In this document: one piece after another, positions 1 to 8,705 of the stretch
Layout: every line of letters begins with the position of its first letter
Position numbering within the stretch: the stretch's first letter is position 1
From: Acidobacteriota bacterium
Lineage (GTDB): Bacteria > Acidobacteriota > Blastocatellia > Pyrinomonadales > Pyrinomonadaceae
Reading direction: 5' to 3'
Length of the DNA: 64,000 nucleotides
Assembly: GCA_025463135.1 (NCBI GenBank)
Contig: JAOAPY010000008.1
Span: 62,001-126,000 of the forward strand
Made by a program: the position numbers and the translations under genes
Notes under the pieces: model-generated
The model's database searches: none
Seen by the model: only the letters and a program-made list of their open reading frames with translations
What the model was told of the DNA's origin: nothing

Positions 1-514
1 CATTCGCAAAACATAAGCAAGCCGCAAATAAAAACGGCACCGCGATACCCCACCGGCTCAGGATGCCTCCTATGGCTGGGCCGAAAACAAAGCCAAGACC
101 AAAAGCGGCGCCCAATAGTCCCATGCCTTTGGCGCGATCCTCTTTGGTAGTAATGTCGGCGATGTAGGCTTGAGCGGTTGAAATATTTCCACCGGTGATT
201 CCGTCCAGAATTCGTCCTACAAAGAGCATCCACAGCGTCGTCGCAAACCCAAGAATAAGAAACCCGATTCCGGTTCCGATAATGGAAATGAGCAGCACGG
301 GCCGCCGGCCATACTTATCCGAGAGCCGTCCCAGGATCGGCGAAAACACCAGCTGCATAATTGAGTAGGAGGCGAACAGCAGACCTACCGTGCGCGGAGT
401 GGCATTAAAGCGAGTGCCTTCAGCATAGAAAGGCAGAACGGGAATGACGATGCCGAATCCGACAAGATCGATAAAAACAGTAGTGAAGATTACGACGAGT
501 GGCGAGCGTTTCAT
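1..514 (-). CDS. MFS transporter, N-terminal part (runs off the window)
   Basis: The reverse strand from an ATG at 512-514 reads about 171 codons to the window edge without a stop. The product is the first half of a major facilitator superfamily pump of the DHA1/TetA-like type, an inner-membrane proton-driven exporter. Helix 1 (VVIFTTVFIDLVGFGIVIP) is followed at residues 62-71 by motif A (GRLSDKYGRR), the loop 2-3 signature of the superfamily, and then by helices 3 to 5. The substrate cannot be told from this part. The gap to the DoxX gene upstream holds a paired short-repeat array, so the pump probably has its own promoter. The family is secure; resistance function is not claimed. Confidence 0.85.
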   Translation of the reverse strand, partial: MKRSPLVVIFTTVFIDLVGFGIVIPVLPFYAEGTRFNATPRTVGLLFASYSIMQLVFSPILGRLSDKYGRRPVLLISIIGTGIGFLILGFATTLWMLFVGRILDGITGGNISTAQAYIADITTKEDRAKGMGLLGAAFGLGFVFGPAIGGILSRWGIAVPFLFAACLCFAN

Positions 515-528
515 GAATCAGAACTATA

Positions 529-649
529 GGTCTTTGGACTTTGGTTTTTGGTCTTTGATTTTTGTCTTCCTAAAAAGGGCGTCAAGGTCTGAAGGTGAAT
601 GCGATACTAAGAAAAAATAAAGACCCAAGACCAAAAACCAAAGGCCAGG
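529..649. repeat. Inverted pair of degenerate 7-bp repeat arrays (array A)
   Basis: The left arm (529-570) is a run of GTCTTTG-like units and the right arm (613-649) a run of the complementary AAGACCA/AAAACCA units. They are separated by a loop of about 40 bp. The right arm stops 2 bp from the DoxX stop codon at 652-654. Drift between units is concentrated at a few positions. Confidence 0.75.
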
Positions 650-651
650 CA

Positions 652-1092
652 TTATCGTCGTCTTCCTCCCGACCCACTGAGTCCCAAATCAACCGAAAGC
701 GCGCCGCCGCCGGAGACGAGCAGTGCGAGGCAACCTGCGAGCAGCACCAGTGGGTACTCAAATCCTTTGGGTGCGAAAAAGATGGGCCAGTGAACGCCGG
801 CAACCGCGACCAACATGGTGCAGGCAAGGAAAAATGCACCTACCCTCGTGAGCAATCCTAATAGCAACAGCAGGCCGCCAATCAATTCAGATACGGCTGC
901 CGCCCCCATCCACAACCATGCGGGCCGCATGAAGGGATAAGGAGCAGATAACGAGGTGAAGCCTTTCAGGCCTGGTCCGCCAAAGCTTCCCAGCACCTTT
1001 TGCGAGCCGTGAGCCAGAAAGATAATGCCCACCGCCAGCCGAAGCGGAACCGTGAACCAGGTCGAAGAAGTAGCGATCAATCTTCTGAACAT
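652..1092 (-). CDS. DoxX family membrane protein
   Basis: A 146-residue integral membrane protein with four hydrophobic segments. The first carries the pattern PLRLAVGIIFLAHGSQKVLG near residues 16-35, typical of DoxX/DoxD-family proteins. Family members are small inner-membrane proteins, in some cases linked to oxidoreductase complexes or oxidative-stress defence, but the biochemical role here is unknown. The C-terminus is Gly/Arg rich and the stop codon lies next to a 7-bp repeat array. The gene is oriented like the MFS gene downstream but separated from it by the array, so co-transcription is uncertain. Confidence 0.8.
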   Translation of the reverse strand: MFRRLIATSSTWFTVPLRLAVGIIFLAHGSQKVLGSFGGPGLKGFTSLSAPYPFMRPAWLWMGAAAVSELIGGLLLLLGLLTRVGAFFLACTMLVAVAGVHWPIFFAPKGFEYPLVLLAGCLALLVSGGGALSVDLGLSGSGGRRR

Positions 1093-1282
1093 CAGCGCAC
1101 CTCTTTAGCAGTTTGTTTCAGGAGCCTCATGATATTAATTTATCTCATGCGAAATGTCGCGCCGTGTGGCGGCCGCTTTGATTAATGACAATTACTCCTG
1201 ACACTTGCCTCTTCTCGATCGTCGCGTATAGTAATCGATTTTTAGAAATCTTCTAGTTCGATAGCGTAGGCAGACTTACACT

Positions 1283-1831
1283 ATGCCCTCAATAGAGACT
1301 GCCAGATTGTATTTGCGAATGTTTCGCGACGAAGATCTCGATCAGCTGGTAACTTTGCTGGCTGACGCCGATGTTGTTCGCTACGTTGGCAACGGCCTGC
1401 CCATCCCGCGCGAGGAGTCAGAGAACGCGCTGCACAGTATCATCCGCCATTGGGACAATCATGGCTTTGGCCGCTGGGCCATCATCGATAAGGAAGCGCG
1501 GGAATTCATCGGCTTTGGAGGCCTGCGATCACTCCTGGGAACTCCGGAGGTGGTCTATCATCTGGCAAAGCGCTACTGGGGCCGGGGGCTGGCTACGGAA
1601 ATTGCCCGAGCGAGTCTGCGCTTCGGTTTTGAAGATCGTAAGTTTGATCGCATTGTCGCGGTCGCCAAACCGGACAACGCAGCTTCGATTCATGTAATGG
1701 AAAAAGCCGGCATGAAGTTCGAAATGAATACCTCCTATTATGATATCGATGTCGTCCAGTACCGTATCAATCGATCGGAATTTTCGATTGATAATTCACC
1801 CTACACTTTGCTGCGCGAAAGCGCTGGCTAG
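1283..1831 (+). CDS. GNAT family N-acetyltransferase
   Basis: A 182-residue protein of the RimJ/RimL-like GNAT group, which transfers an acetyl group from acetyl-CoA to an amine, often a protein N-terminus. The N-terminus (ETARLYLRMFRDEDLDQLV) is the usual start of this group. The acetyl-CoA loop is at about residues 107-122 (YWGRGLATEIARASLRFG), and the C-terminal NAASIHVMEKAGMKFE motif near residue 132 matches the family. The substrate is unknown. It starts about 190 bp from the divergent DoxX gene and is 20 bp upstream of the Uma2 gene, so the two may share a transcript. Confidence 0.85.
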   Translation: MPSIETARLYLRMFRDEDLDQLVTLLADADVVRYVGNGLPIPREESENALHSIIRHWDNHGFGRWAIIDKEAREFIGFGGLRSLLGTPEVVYHLAKRYWGRGLATEIARASLRFGFEDRKFDRIVAVAKPDNAASIHVMEKAGMKFEMNTSYYDIDVVQYRINRSEFSIDNSPYTLLRESAG

Positions 1832-1852
1832 GTTCGGCGAGGGGCTGTTAGA

Positions 1853-2512
1853 ATGCCGCTAACGAAGGAAAACCTGGTCATGAGTCAAGCCTTATTCGAA
1901 CCCATTGTAGAGCCGGCTCAAACTGAATCTTCAGTGATACTCCACCTGCGACCTGCCGTCGATCTCACCGACGACGAGTTTTTCGCTCTGTGCGCGATCA
2001 ACCGCGATCTGCGTCTCGAGCGTACCGCGGAAGGAGACATCATCATCATGCCGCCCACGGGTTTTGCGACCGGCGCTCGTAACACTAATATTACGACCCA
2101 ATTTGGCAACTGGGCGAAACGCGATGGGAGCGGAATAGCCTGCGGGTGTAACACCGGTTTCAAACTACCAAATGGAGCAGAGCGATCTCCGGATGAAGCC
2201 TGGGTCTTACGCAGTCGACTCGCATCACTGACGGCCGAACAGAAACAGAAGTTCCTGCCTCTTGCTCCGGATTTTATTATCGAATTGAAGTCGCCGTCGG
2301 ACCAGTTATCTGGCCTCCTCTTGAAAATGGACGAATATATTGCCAACGGTGTAAACCTTGGCTGGCTCATTAATCCGGAAACTAAGCGAGTACATATTTA
2401 CCGGACCGGTGAGCCGATAGAAATTCTGGAAGCACCGCTGGAAGTTTCCGGTGGGCCTGAACTGCCCGGATTCGTGCTCGACCTGCGTGAGATCTGGGAG
2501 CCAAATATCTAA
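1853..2512 (+). CDS. Uma2 family endonuclease-like protein (DUF820)
   Basis: A 219-residue protein of the Uma2/DUF820 family, which has a PD-(D/E)XK restriction-endonuclease-like fold. Visible blocks are the early FFALCAINRDLRLERTAEGD, the central GFKLPNGAERSPDEAWV with the family aspartate (SPDEA), and PDFIIELKSPSD near residues 143-154, where the E-x-K pair of the nuclease site sits. The cellular role is unknown in most bacteria. Two starts are possible: the ATG at 1853, preceded by GAGGGG, and an ATG nine codons later, preceded by AAGGAA. The AraC gene begins 13 bp downstream, suggesting an operon of GNAT, Uma2, AraC and perhaps the glyoxalase. Confidence 0.8.
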   Translation: MPLTKENLVMSQALFEPIVEPAQTESSVILHLRPAVDLTDDEFFALCAINRDLRLERTAEGDIIIMPPTGFATGARNTNITTQFGNWAKRDGSGIACGCNTGFKLPNGAERSPDEAWVLRSRLASLTAEQKQKFLPLAPDFIIELKSPSDQLSGLLLKMDEYIANGVNLGWLINPETKRVHIYRTGEPIEILEAPLEVSGGPELPGFVLDLREIWEPNI

Positions 2513-2525
2513 ACGGAGATTAGGT

Positions 2526-2963
2526 ATGGTCGCTCCGCTGGAACCCCTTGAATTCGAGCCGCTCGGCAGCGAAGTCTATCAACGCCTCTGTCGCGCGCGG
2601 GCCTTTATCGATCACTGCTACGATCACCCTTTGAGTTTGGACCAGATGTCGAGCCAGGCTTGTTTCTCTCGCTATCACTTCCTCAGACTCTTTCGCCAGG
2701 CTTTTAATAAAACGCCGCACCAGTATTTGATCGAACGCCGGATCGAAAAAGCCAAGGAGCTTTTGGTGGCGGATAACCTGCGCGTGACGGACGTTTGCTT
2801 TGAGGTGGGGTTTCAAAGTTTGGGATCTTTCAGTAGTCTGTTTCACAAGTACGTGGGCCACGCGCCGGTTACTTACCGGCAGCGAGTTAGAGAGCGTCAG
2901 CTGGCCCGGAAACAAGTCCCCGGCTGTTTCCTGGTGATGTATGGACTGGATTCCACGATGTAA
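2526..2963 (+). CDS. AraC-type HTH transcriptional regulator, DNA-binding domain only
   Basis: The start is set at the ATG at 2526, which follows GGAGATTAGGT; a longer reading frame from 2451 lies inside the uma2 gene and is rejected. The 145-residue product is almost entirely an AraC/XylS double helix-turn-helix. The first HTH is near LSLDQMSSQACFSRYHFLRLF, the second near LRVTDVCFEVGFQSLGSFSSLF, ending with the family GHAPVTYRQ motif. It lacks an effector-binding domain, so it may respond to expression level or a partner. Small AraC proteins of this kind often precede a glyoxalase-like gene, as here, and probably control it. Confidence 0.85.
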   Translation: MVAPLEPLEFEPLGSEVYQRLCRARAFIDHCYDHPLSLDQMSSQACFSRYHFLRLFRQAFNKTPHQYLIERRIEKAKELLVADNLRVTDVCFEVGFQSLGSFSSLFHKYVGHAPVTYRQRVRERQLARKQVPGCFLVMYGLDSTM

Positions 2964-3126
2964 TGCAAGCTGTCGCGCGCAAGTCCGCGACCCACTTTCC
3001 CACTAGAATCATTCGCATCCAACTCAGACTGAAGTCTGAGCTGCCAAATTCCCGCAATTTTCGAGAAGGAAAATTTTCCGCAGTCGGTTATCCTTGCGCC
3101 AAATTTCGTAACAGGGAGAATTTTCA

Positions 3127-3552
3127 ATGATCAAGAAAATGTCGCATGCCAGTATTTTTGTCAGCAATCAGGAAGAGGCGCTGACGTTTTACCGTGACAA
3201 GCTCGGATTCAAGGTGCACACCGACGCCATGATCGGAGAGGATTTCCGCTGGCTGACTGTTTGTGCTTCTGATCAGCCCGACTTTGAAATTATTTTGATG
3301 GAACCTAAAGCCGGTATGTTGATGGACGAGGCGTCAGCCACTCAGCTGCGGGCGCTGATTGCCAAAGGAATATTGGGGGCCGGGGCTTTTCACACTGATG
3401 ACTGTCGCGCGACGTATGACGAATTGAAAGGCCGGGGTGTGGTGTTTCTTTCGGAGCCCACCGCACGACCTTACGGAATCGAAGCCGTATTCAAAGATAA
3501 TTCCGGCAACTGGTTCAGTCTCACGCAGCCAAGTGAAGAGCAAAAGCAGTAA
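3127..3552 (+). CDS. VOC superfamily (glyoxalase/bleomycin-resistance-like) protein
   Basis: A 141-residue single-domain member of the vicinal-oxygen-chelate superfamily. It has the two beta-alpha-beta-beta-beta halves. The first half starts KKMSHASIFVSNQEEALTFY with FYRDKLGFKV; the second contains FHTDDCRATYDELKGRGVVF and ends with AVFKDNSGNWFSLTQ, where the C-terminal metal ligand normally sits. The start follows AGGGAGAATTTTCA. Substrate is unknown; related AraC-linked proteins are often antibiotic-binding or dioxygenase-like. The stop codon is followed at once by a degenerate short-repeat array. Confidence 0.8.
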   Translation: MIKKMSHASIFVSNQEEALTFYRDKLGFKVHTDAMIGEDFRWLTVCASDQPDFEIILMEPKAGMLMDEASATQLRALIAKGILGAGAFHTDDCRATYDELKGRGVVFLSEPTARPYGIEAVFKDNSGNWFSLTQPSEEQKQ

Positions 3553-4091
3553 ATCGTGAACCGTAAACAGTGACAAGGAGAAACGGGACACGGAGACGCG
3601 GGGATAAGAGGACGCGGGAAACAAACAACCTATACATGTCTTTACCCTGAAAGTGTTGGCAAATTCTTTCAACATTTGGCGAACACCTTCAGTGTAATTG
3701 CCAGATTATCGTGACTGTCACCCAGGGCGGCGCCCTGGGCTGGAATTGGCGGACGCCTTCGGCGTCAGATCGCTTTCCAAACAATCTCAAACGGCCCGTC
3801 GGCAAACGAACACTTTATGCGTCAGGTATGTTGTTGCGGTTTCAACCGGGTGAACGGCAGCCTATCTGAACTTCCCAAAACCGTTCAACGGTTTTTTCCG
3901 CCCAGAGAATTGAAGACCGTTGAAACGGTTCGAATTCAAAGAGCCGACTTAGTTCAGGGGTTGGAACCGGGTGGAATTAGATTGCCGGCTAGCGCCCAGT
4001 CTCAACAGATATTTCTCCGCGTGCAAAAGCCAACCCAAACGCCTTAAGATAATCTTTCCACAGAGCTACGCTCGGACAGATTGCTTCCCCT
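3553..4091. repeat. Gene-free stretch filled by three repeat types (arrays B, R6, R5)
   Basis: From the VOC stop codon to about 3631 there is a single-arm array of GGACACG/GAGACGC-like 7-bp units. From 3648 to 3767 lie R6 palindromes: an AAGTGTT...AACACCTT pair, CCAGGGCGGCGCCCTGG at 3722-3738 and ACGCCTTCGGCGT. From 3838 to 3973 lies a nested R5 element with four palindromes (AACCGGGT, AACCGTT and their complements). Two short frames on the plus strand (3817-4047 and 3971-4195) fall within these repeats and are not believed to be genes. Confidence 0.7.
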
Positions 4092-4658
4092 ATGAATACC
4101 AAACGAATCAAACCCGCTGTACTGTCACTTATCATCGCGCTCACCGCCGCGGTTGTTCTGGCGCAGACCCGGCCCGACGTTCTACCAAAATATGACGAGT
4201 TGCCAAACTTTCATCGCGTTAATGAAAAAGTCTATCGCGGCGCGCAGCCAAAGAAAGAAGGGCCCAGGCGTCTGTCGCAGCTGGGCATCAAAACAATACT
4301 GAACCTGCGAGAGGCCAATGCCATGGCCCAGCGTGAGGCGACCGAGGCGCGTGCGGCCGGCTTGCAATACTTCAACCTTCCTTTAGGCAGGACCGGTCGT
4401 CCCGCTGATGAACAGGTGGAACGCGCCCTGGCTATCCTGAACAATCCCGCGAATCAACCGGTGTTTGTTCACTGCAAGTTGGGAGCCGACCGCACGGGCA
4501 CGATTATCGCGGTCTATCGCATTAGTCATGACGGTTGGACCAGTGAAAAGGCCAAGGCTGAGGCGAACCGTTATGGTATGCATCTCTGGGAAGCGGGAAT
4601 GAAAGACTACATTCATGACTATTACGAGCGCCGGCAAGCTCTAAGAAAAGGGCATTAG
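4092..4658 (+). CDS. Secreted dual-specificity/tyrosine phosphatase-like protein
   Basis: A 188-residue protein with an N-terminal signal segment (residues 8-24, ending VVLAQ) and a cysteine-dependent phosphatase domain. The P-loop HCKLGADRTG at 127-136 matches HCxxGxxR(T/S), with nucleophile Cys128 and Arg134. The upstream block VYRGAQPKKEG and the LGIKTILNLRE strand are typical of the DSP-like/SiW14-type family. Such exported bacterial phosphatases may act on phosphoproteins, inositol phosphates or other phosphates; the substrate here is unknown. A short GACCAAA-type array follows the stop codon and separates the gene from the M20 gene. Confidence 0.82.
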   Translation: MNTKRIKPAVLSLIIALTAAVVLAQTRPDVLPKYDELPNFHRVNEKVYRGAQPKKEGPRRLSQLGIKTILNLREANAMAQREATEARAAGLQYFNLPLGRTGRPADEQVERALAILNNPANQPVFVHCKLGADRTGTIIAVYRISHDGWTSEKAKAEANRYGMHLWEAGMKDYIHDYYERRQALRKGH

Positions 4659-4712
4659 GATTGGAACAAGATCCAAAGACCAAAGACCAAGATCAAATAT
4701 GGCCCGAAGAGT
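4659..4712. repeat. Short single-arm AAAGACC 7-bp array (array C)
   Basis: Directly after the phosphatase stop codon there are several AAAGACC/AAGATCC-like units, the same unit type as array A near 600. A longer reading frame for the next gene runs through it, but the better start lies beyond the array. Confidence 0.55.
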
Positions 4713-4738
4713 CCCGCCACATACAGGAGACAAAATTG

Positions 4739-6079
4739 ATGCGACACCCATTTACGGCTGCAGCTGTATTACTGCTGTGTCTTGCTGCGACCTCTAGTGC
4801 CCAGCAAACGATCGATCCACTGATTGACCAGCAGATTGGATCGCTGGTCGCAACTTACAAGACGCTGCATGCCGCGCCTGAGCTATCGCATTACGAAGAG
4901 AAGACGTCGATGTTCTTTGCCAAAGAGCTGCGCGCCCTGGGCTATACAGTCACTGAGCGCGTGGGCAAGTATTCAAAACCGGAATGGACCAGCTATGGTG
5001 TCGTAGCCGTGATGAAAAACGGCCCCGGGCCAACCGTCTACATCCGTACCGATCTCGACGCGCTGCCGGTTGAAGAAAGGACCGGTGTTCCCTATGCCAG
5101 CACGGTGCACATGAAGAACGATGCCGGCCAGGAAGTCCCGGTCATGCACGCCTGCGGACATGACATTCACATAACCACGATGCTGGGCACCGCAAAGGTA
5201 CTTGGCCAGTTAAAGGATCAATGGCATGGTACGCTGGTTATCATTGGCCAGCCTTCCGAAGAAATAAGTGGCGGGGCCAGGGCGCTGCTTACAGATGGTC
5301 TGTATGAAAAATTTTCCAAACCGGATTATGTGATAGCGCTCCACGACAGCGCCGATCTGGAGAATGGAAAGGTTACCTCTGTTCCCGGGTACGCAATGGC
5401 AAGCTCGACCTCGGTGGACATAAAGATTCGCGGTATCGGCGGTCATGGTTCGCGCCCGGATGCCACCAAGGATCCCATCGTAGTCGCTGCCCAGGTCATT
5501 CTCGCTCTGCAAACGATTGTCAGTCGCGAAAATTCCCCGCTTGATCCTGCAGTCATTACCGTCGGCTCAATCCACGGCGGCACCAAGCACAACATTATTC
5601 CTGATGAGGTAAAGCTGCAGCTGACCGTGAGAGCTTATCGCGAAGAAGCGCGCCAGAAACTGCTCACCGGCATCGAACGAGTCACCAGGGGAATTGCCCT
5701 GGCGGCCGGCATCCCCAGCGAACTCGCGCCGATTGTCACCTTCGAAAGTGAATATACGCCTGCGATGTACAACGATCCCGCCTTAACAGAACGGCTCAAC
5801 ACAGTTCTTGCGAAAGCGCTTGGTAGTGAAAACGTTGTGAAAGCTGATCCCATCATGGCCAGCGAGGATTTCGCGATGTACTCATTAGAGGGACACAAAA
5901 TCCCCACCATGATTTTCTGGGTTGGCGCCGTCGAACCGGCAAAAGTGAAACACAGCCGCGAGAGCGGCACGCCCTTGCCGTCTTTGCATTCAGCCCTGTT
6001 TGCGCCGGTGCCTGAGCCGACCATCCGCACAGGGATCAAGGCAATGACCGCAGCCGTGCTCGATTTGATGAAGAAATAG
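4739..6079 (+). CDS. Secreted M20 family amidohydrolase
   Basis: The start is placed at the ATG at 4739, preceded by AGGAGA and followed by a clear signal peptide (residues 1-21, ending SSAQQ). The 446-residue protein is an M20 peptidase/amidohydrolase, a two-zinc enzyme that cleaves N-acyl amino acids or peptides. Metal ligands are visible in the IRTDLDALPV block, the MHACGHDIHIT block, the GQPSEEISGGA block and the late MASEDFAMY motif. The middle holds the dimerisation domain (GIGGHGSRPDATKDP). Localisation is periplasmic or extracellular. The upstream neighbour is the secreted phosphatase; a radical SAM gene converges from the other side. Confidence 0.9.
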   Translation: MRHPFTAAAVLLLCLAATSSAQQTIDPLIDQQIGSLVATYKTLHAAPELSHYEEKTSMFFAKELRALGYTVTERVGKYSKPEWTSYGVVAVMKNGPGPTVYIRTDLDALPVEERTGVPYASTVHMKNDAGQEVPVMHACGHDIHITTMLGTAKVLGQLKDQWHGTLVIIGQPSEEISGGARALLTDGLYEKFSKPDYVIALHDSADLENGKVTSVPGYAMASSTSVDIKIRGIGGHGSRPDATKDPIVVAAQVILALQTIVSRENSPLDPAVITVGSIHGGTKHNIIPDEVKLQLTVRAYREEARQKLLTGIERVTRGIALAAGIPSELAPIVTFESEYTPAMYNDPALTERLNTVLAKALGSENVVKADPIMASEDFAMYSLEGHKIPTMIFWVGAVEPAKVKHSRESGTPLPSLHSALFAPVPEPTIRTGIKAMTAAVLDLMKK

Positions 6080-6133
6080 TGCGGTTACATTTTGGAATCA
6101 AGAAATACCCCAAGCGGAAGCTGGGGGATTGCT

Positions 6134-7414
6134 TCACGTCGTCGCGAATACCGGCTCGCGCGTGAGTTGAATGGGCGGCATCAGGTTCTCTTCGCCTTTG
6201 ATGCGTACACGTGAAGTAAAGTCGTTGTCCAACTTACCTTCACGTCGCAACTGGCGAATGGTGTCAGGCGGCAGCGACGGCAAGGCCCGCAGTTCGTCAA
6301 ACGGCGGTGGCATCGGCGCGCCGGCGAGGCGGTCGGGACGCTGCAGATCGATCGGTTTTTTCCGACGCGGCGCCAGGTACCGAATCACTTCGCCTATCCC
6401 TTCTTCAGGATGCGTGACTGCGGTTGATCCTTCGGTGTAGCAGCCAACATGGCAGCGAGCATCGCAGTAGGGAATAGGACCATGCTTCTGTTCGCCCAGC
6501 TCCATCGCTTTGAAGTAGTCGCCAATCTCCAGAAGGTTTCCGGCCACCAGATTCAGCGGTGAGCAGGGATAATAAATGTCGCCGTGCGGGTAGACGATCG
6601 GATGTGTCGTGGGATAGCACTCAAAGCGTTTGAAGTCGCGAATAGTACGCAGCGCTTCCAAATTGCCATACACACGCGCGCCCTTGCGCTTGGCCAGCAT
6701 CACTTCATCGATAAGTTGTTGCCAGCGCGGATTGTCTATCAATCCCGGGTTTGGATATTTGCCCACGATGTAGGGCATCGGTGTCCAATAGAAATCATTT
6801 TCGAGGCAGTACTCAAAGACGTCCCACGCGTCGTCAATCGTCTCCGGGAAAATTACCGTGTTGATGATGAAATCAAACTTCAGTTTCTGCTCTCGGCGGT
6901 AATCCTTCGCCACTTGAATGTTGCGCTTAACGCGTGCCGTCTGCCCGCCCTTGCTCAAGTTGATCAGATCGTCGCTGCGCTCATCGTGCGGCGAATCCAG
7001 ACTGATTACCAGGTAGTCGATGTTGTGAAGAATCGGAAGATGTTTGTCCAGCAGGAAAGCATTGGTGTTGAACGTGACCGGAGAAAACTTCAGTCGTCCG
7101 ATGTTGTCGAAGATTTCTTCGATATCGGGACGCAGCGTTGGTTCTCCTCCGGTGATGTTCAGCCCCGGTGAAGCGCGGGCCAAAATCTCGAGCACCTCAA
7201 TGGTCTTGTCGGTCTTCAATCTCTGTTCGGGAATATCCGGATACATCAATCCAGAGCCGTCATCGCAGTACGTACAGCGAAAGTTGCACTTCATGGTCAC
7301 GTACAGCCCCGCGATCATTGGTTTGACGAGCTTTTTGTTTTGTCCGCGGCCGTACCGCGCGCGAATTACGTTGGCGGTGTACCGCAAAAGGAACTGATAT
7401 GGGATTCGGCGCAT
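6134..7414 (-). CDS. Radical SAM protein with C-terminal cysteine cluster
   Basis: A 426-residue radical SAM enzyme. The [4Fe-4S] triad CNFRCTYC sits at residues 43-50 (CxxxCxxC), followed by the SAM-binding NITGGEPTLRPDIEEIF. A second group of cysteines (YYPCSP, then CDARCHVGC near residues 315-325) suggests an auxiliary SPASM/twitch-like cluster. Such enzymes modify peptides or small molecules. No precursor peptide is visible nearby, so the substrate is open. The C-terminal 70 residues are Pro/Arg rich and outside the catalytic core. It is transcribed alone and converges with the M20 gene. Confidence 0.85.
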   Translation of the reverse strand: MRRIPYQFLLRYTANVIRARYGRGQNKKLVKPMIAGLYVTMKCNFRCTYCDDGSGLMYPDIPEQRLKTDKTIEVLEILARASPGLNITGGEPTLRPDIEEIFDNIGRLKFSPVTFNTNAFLLDKHLPILHNIDYLVISLDSPHDERSDDLINLSKGGQTARVKRNIQVAKDYRREQKLKFDFIINTVIFPETIDDAWDVFEYCLENDFYWTPMPYIVGKYPNPGLIDNPRWQQLIDEVMLAKRKGARVYGNLEALRTIRDFKRFECYPTTHPIVYPHGDIYYPCSPLNLVAGNLLEIGDYFKAMELGEQKHGPIPYCDARCHVGCYTEGSTAVTHPEEGIGEVIRYLAPRRKKPIDLQRPDRLAGAPMPPPFDELRALPSLPPDTIRQLRREGKLDNDFTSRVRIKGEENLMPPIQLTREPVFATT

Positions 7415-7609
7415 GAGTATCTTTCAGAAACCCGGGTCGTTATGTTGGATTGATTTAATGTTCTGGCTCAACTCATCAACAGGGTGGCGGCTATTGTGGA
7501 CTGCCCATGGGCGGTAGTCAATCAGTTTCAGCCCTTCCGGGACTTGGACCCGGCAGAAAAACAGGGGAATTATTTCTGGTTTTCGTATGACGTTGTGGCG
7601 TGGGTGAAG

Positions 7610-7819
7610 CTATGCCGCTTCAATATAGTCGGCGAGACTTGTTGGTCCTGGAATCGAGAGTCCATCCTCGCGCATGCCTTGCAAGTGCAGTTCTACTGCC
7701 TCACTCATGCGTTTTCTTAACTCTTCGATAGTTTTGCCTGTGGCGATGCATCCCGGCAGATCGGGCAAATATGCCGAATAGTTTCGCTCACCTGGCTCAA
7801 TGATCATCGCATATCGCAT
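7610..7819 (-). CDS. hicB: HicB-family antitoxin
   Basis: A 69-residue HicB-type antitoxin, a partial RNase-H-like fold. The diagnostic core SAYLPDLPGCIATGKTIEEL occupies residues 15-34, followed by a helix ending HLQGMREDGL. HicB binds and blocks the HicA mRNA interferase. The partner lies just upstream on the same strand but is frameshifted, so this antitoxin looks orphaned. No C-terminal DNA-binding domain is present. Confidence 0.85.
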   Translation of the reverse strand: MRYAMIIEPGERNYSAYLPDLPGCIATGKTIEELRKRMSEAVELHLQGMREDGLSIPGPTSLADYIEAA

Positions 7820-7830
7820 GGTGCTAACTC

Positions 7831-8018
7831 CTACTTGTTCAATCCCGCTTGCGTCAAGATACTCCTCAGCGTCTTTGGGTGAATATCATCCCGCGGATGG
7901 CCGGAAACCGTGACCCGTCCGGTTTTTGACGGGTGTTGAATTGGCGATGACTACCCACCGTGATGACGAGATACCAGCCATCACTTCTCAGAAGCTTTAG
8001 GACATCTCGAACCTTCAC
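7831..8018 (-). pseudogene. hicA: hicA toxin, disrupted by a single-base frameshift
   Basis: Reading down from a GTG at 8018 gives VRDVLKLLRSDGWYLVITVG followed by SHRQF, the N-terminal half of a HicA mRNA interferase with its catalytic histidine in GSHRQF. The frame is then lost. In the next frame the sequence resumes as HPSKTGRVTVSGHP, DDIHPKTLRSIL and TQAGLNK to a TAG at 7831-7833, a complete HicA C-terminus. The whole is 188 bases, one short of 63 codons, so one deleted base just after the QF codons explains it. The stop lies 11 bp before hicB, the normal hicA-hicB order. Either the toxin is dead or this is a sequencing error in an A run. Confidence 0.8.
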
Positions 8019-8093
8019 CTTGCCTCACATGATAGATGAGCAGATCAAAAATCCAAAGCTCATAACAGATTCAGTTAACTAGAAAAGCATCTC

Positions 8094-8669
8094 TCAAGAA
8101 CCTGTGATAGTGAGCATCCTAAGCAGGGACTCTCTGGCGAAACGTTTCTGGAGCCGGCGGGCCAGGGGATAGCCAAGCTTAACCAGAAATTGATGCGGAC
8201 GCGAAAACGCCAGGATGTCGTACCAGACTGAGTCGTCATGCGGCTGCCATTCAATGGTGAAACGCTCTTCGCCGCACTCGACATGGTTCGTCAACGTGCC
8301 GTAGGCAAAACCAAATTTCCGGATCGGCGCCTGTTCATCAATCAGGTAAACGATGCGGCAGGCGCTGAGTGACCAAAATCCGAAAGTCCTGGCCTTAATC
8401 GCCACCGTGTTACCTGCCTCGAGCGGTGTTGTATCCGGCACGATCCTGATCCAGCCCAGATCAAACTGTTGCCACCGGCGCAGAGCAGCGACAGCATGCT
8501 CGAAAGTCTGCTGTCCCGTACCAAGTTTGATGCGGTTGTGATCGACGACGTAGCCGGCCGGGGGCTCATGCTGAGTGGCGCCCACTGCTGCATAGGTGAA
8601 CGGTTCCTGTCTCTGCGAGGAGATGAAGCGAGTGATCGTTTCCGCGGAAGGTTCAGATATGAAAAACAT
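8094..8669 (-). CDS. DUF1990 family protein
   Basis: The start is placed at the ATG at 8669; a longer frame to 8783 only translates an R4 palindrome. The 191-residue product matches DUF1990, a family of unknown function. Shared motifs are the mid-protein TFGFWSLSACRIVYLIDE block, then FGFAYGTLTNHVECGEERF near residues 123-141, then VWYDILAFSRPHQFLVKLGYP and the terminal RRLQKRFARESLLRML. No signal peptide or membrane helix is evident, so it is probably cytoplasmic. It ends 76 bp from the hicA relic on the same strand. Confidence 0.75.
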   Translation of the reverse strand: MFFISEPSAETITRFISSQRQEPFTYAAVGATQHEPPAGYVVDHNRIKLGTGQQTFEHAVAALRRWQQFDLGWIRIVPDTTPLEAGNTVAIKARTFGFWSLSACRIVYLIDEQAPIRKFGFAYGTLTNHVECGEERFTIEWQPHDDSVWYDILAFSRPHQFLVKLGYPLARRLQKRFARESLLRMLTITGS

Positions 8670-8705
8670 AGCAGTCGGAGACCACTTGCCCAGAGGACGG
8701 AACCT

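Noticed and set aside
3817-4195. Two overlapping small plus-strand genes
   Set aside because: Both frames translate palindromic repeats and neither has a start signal.
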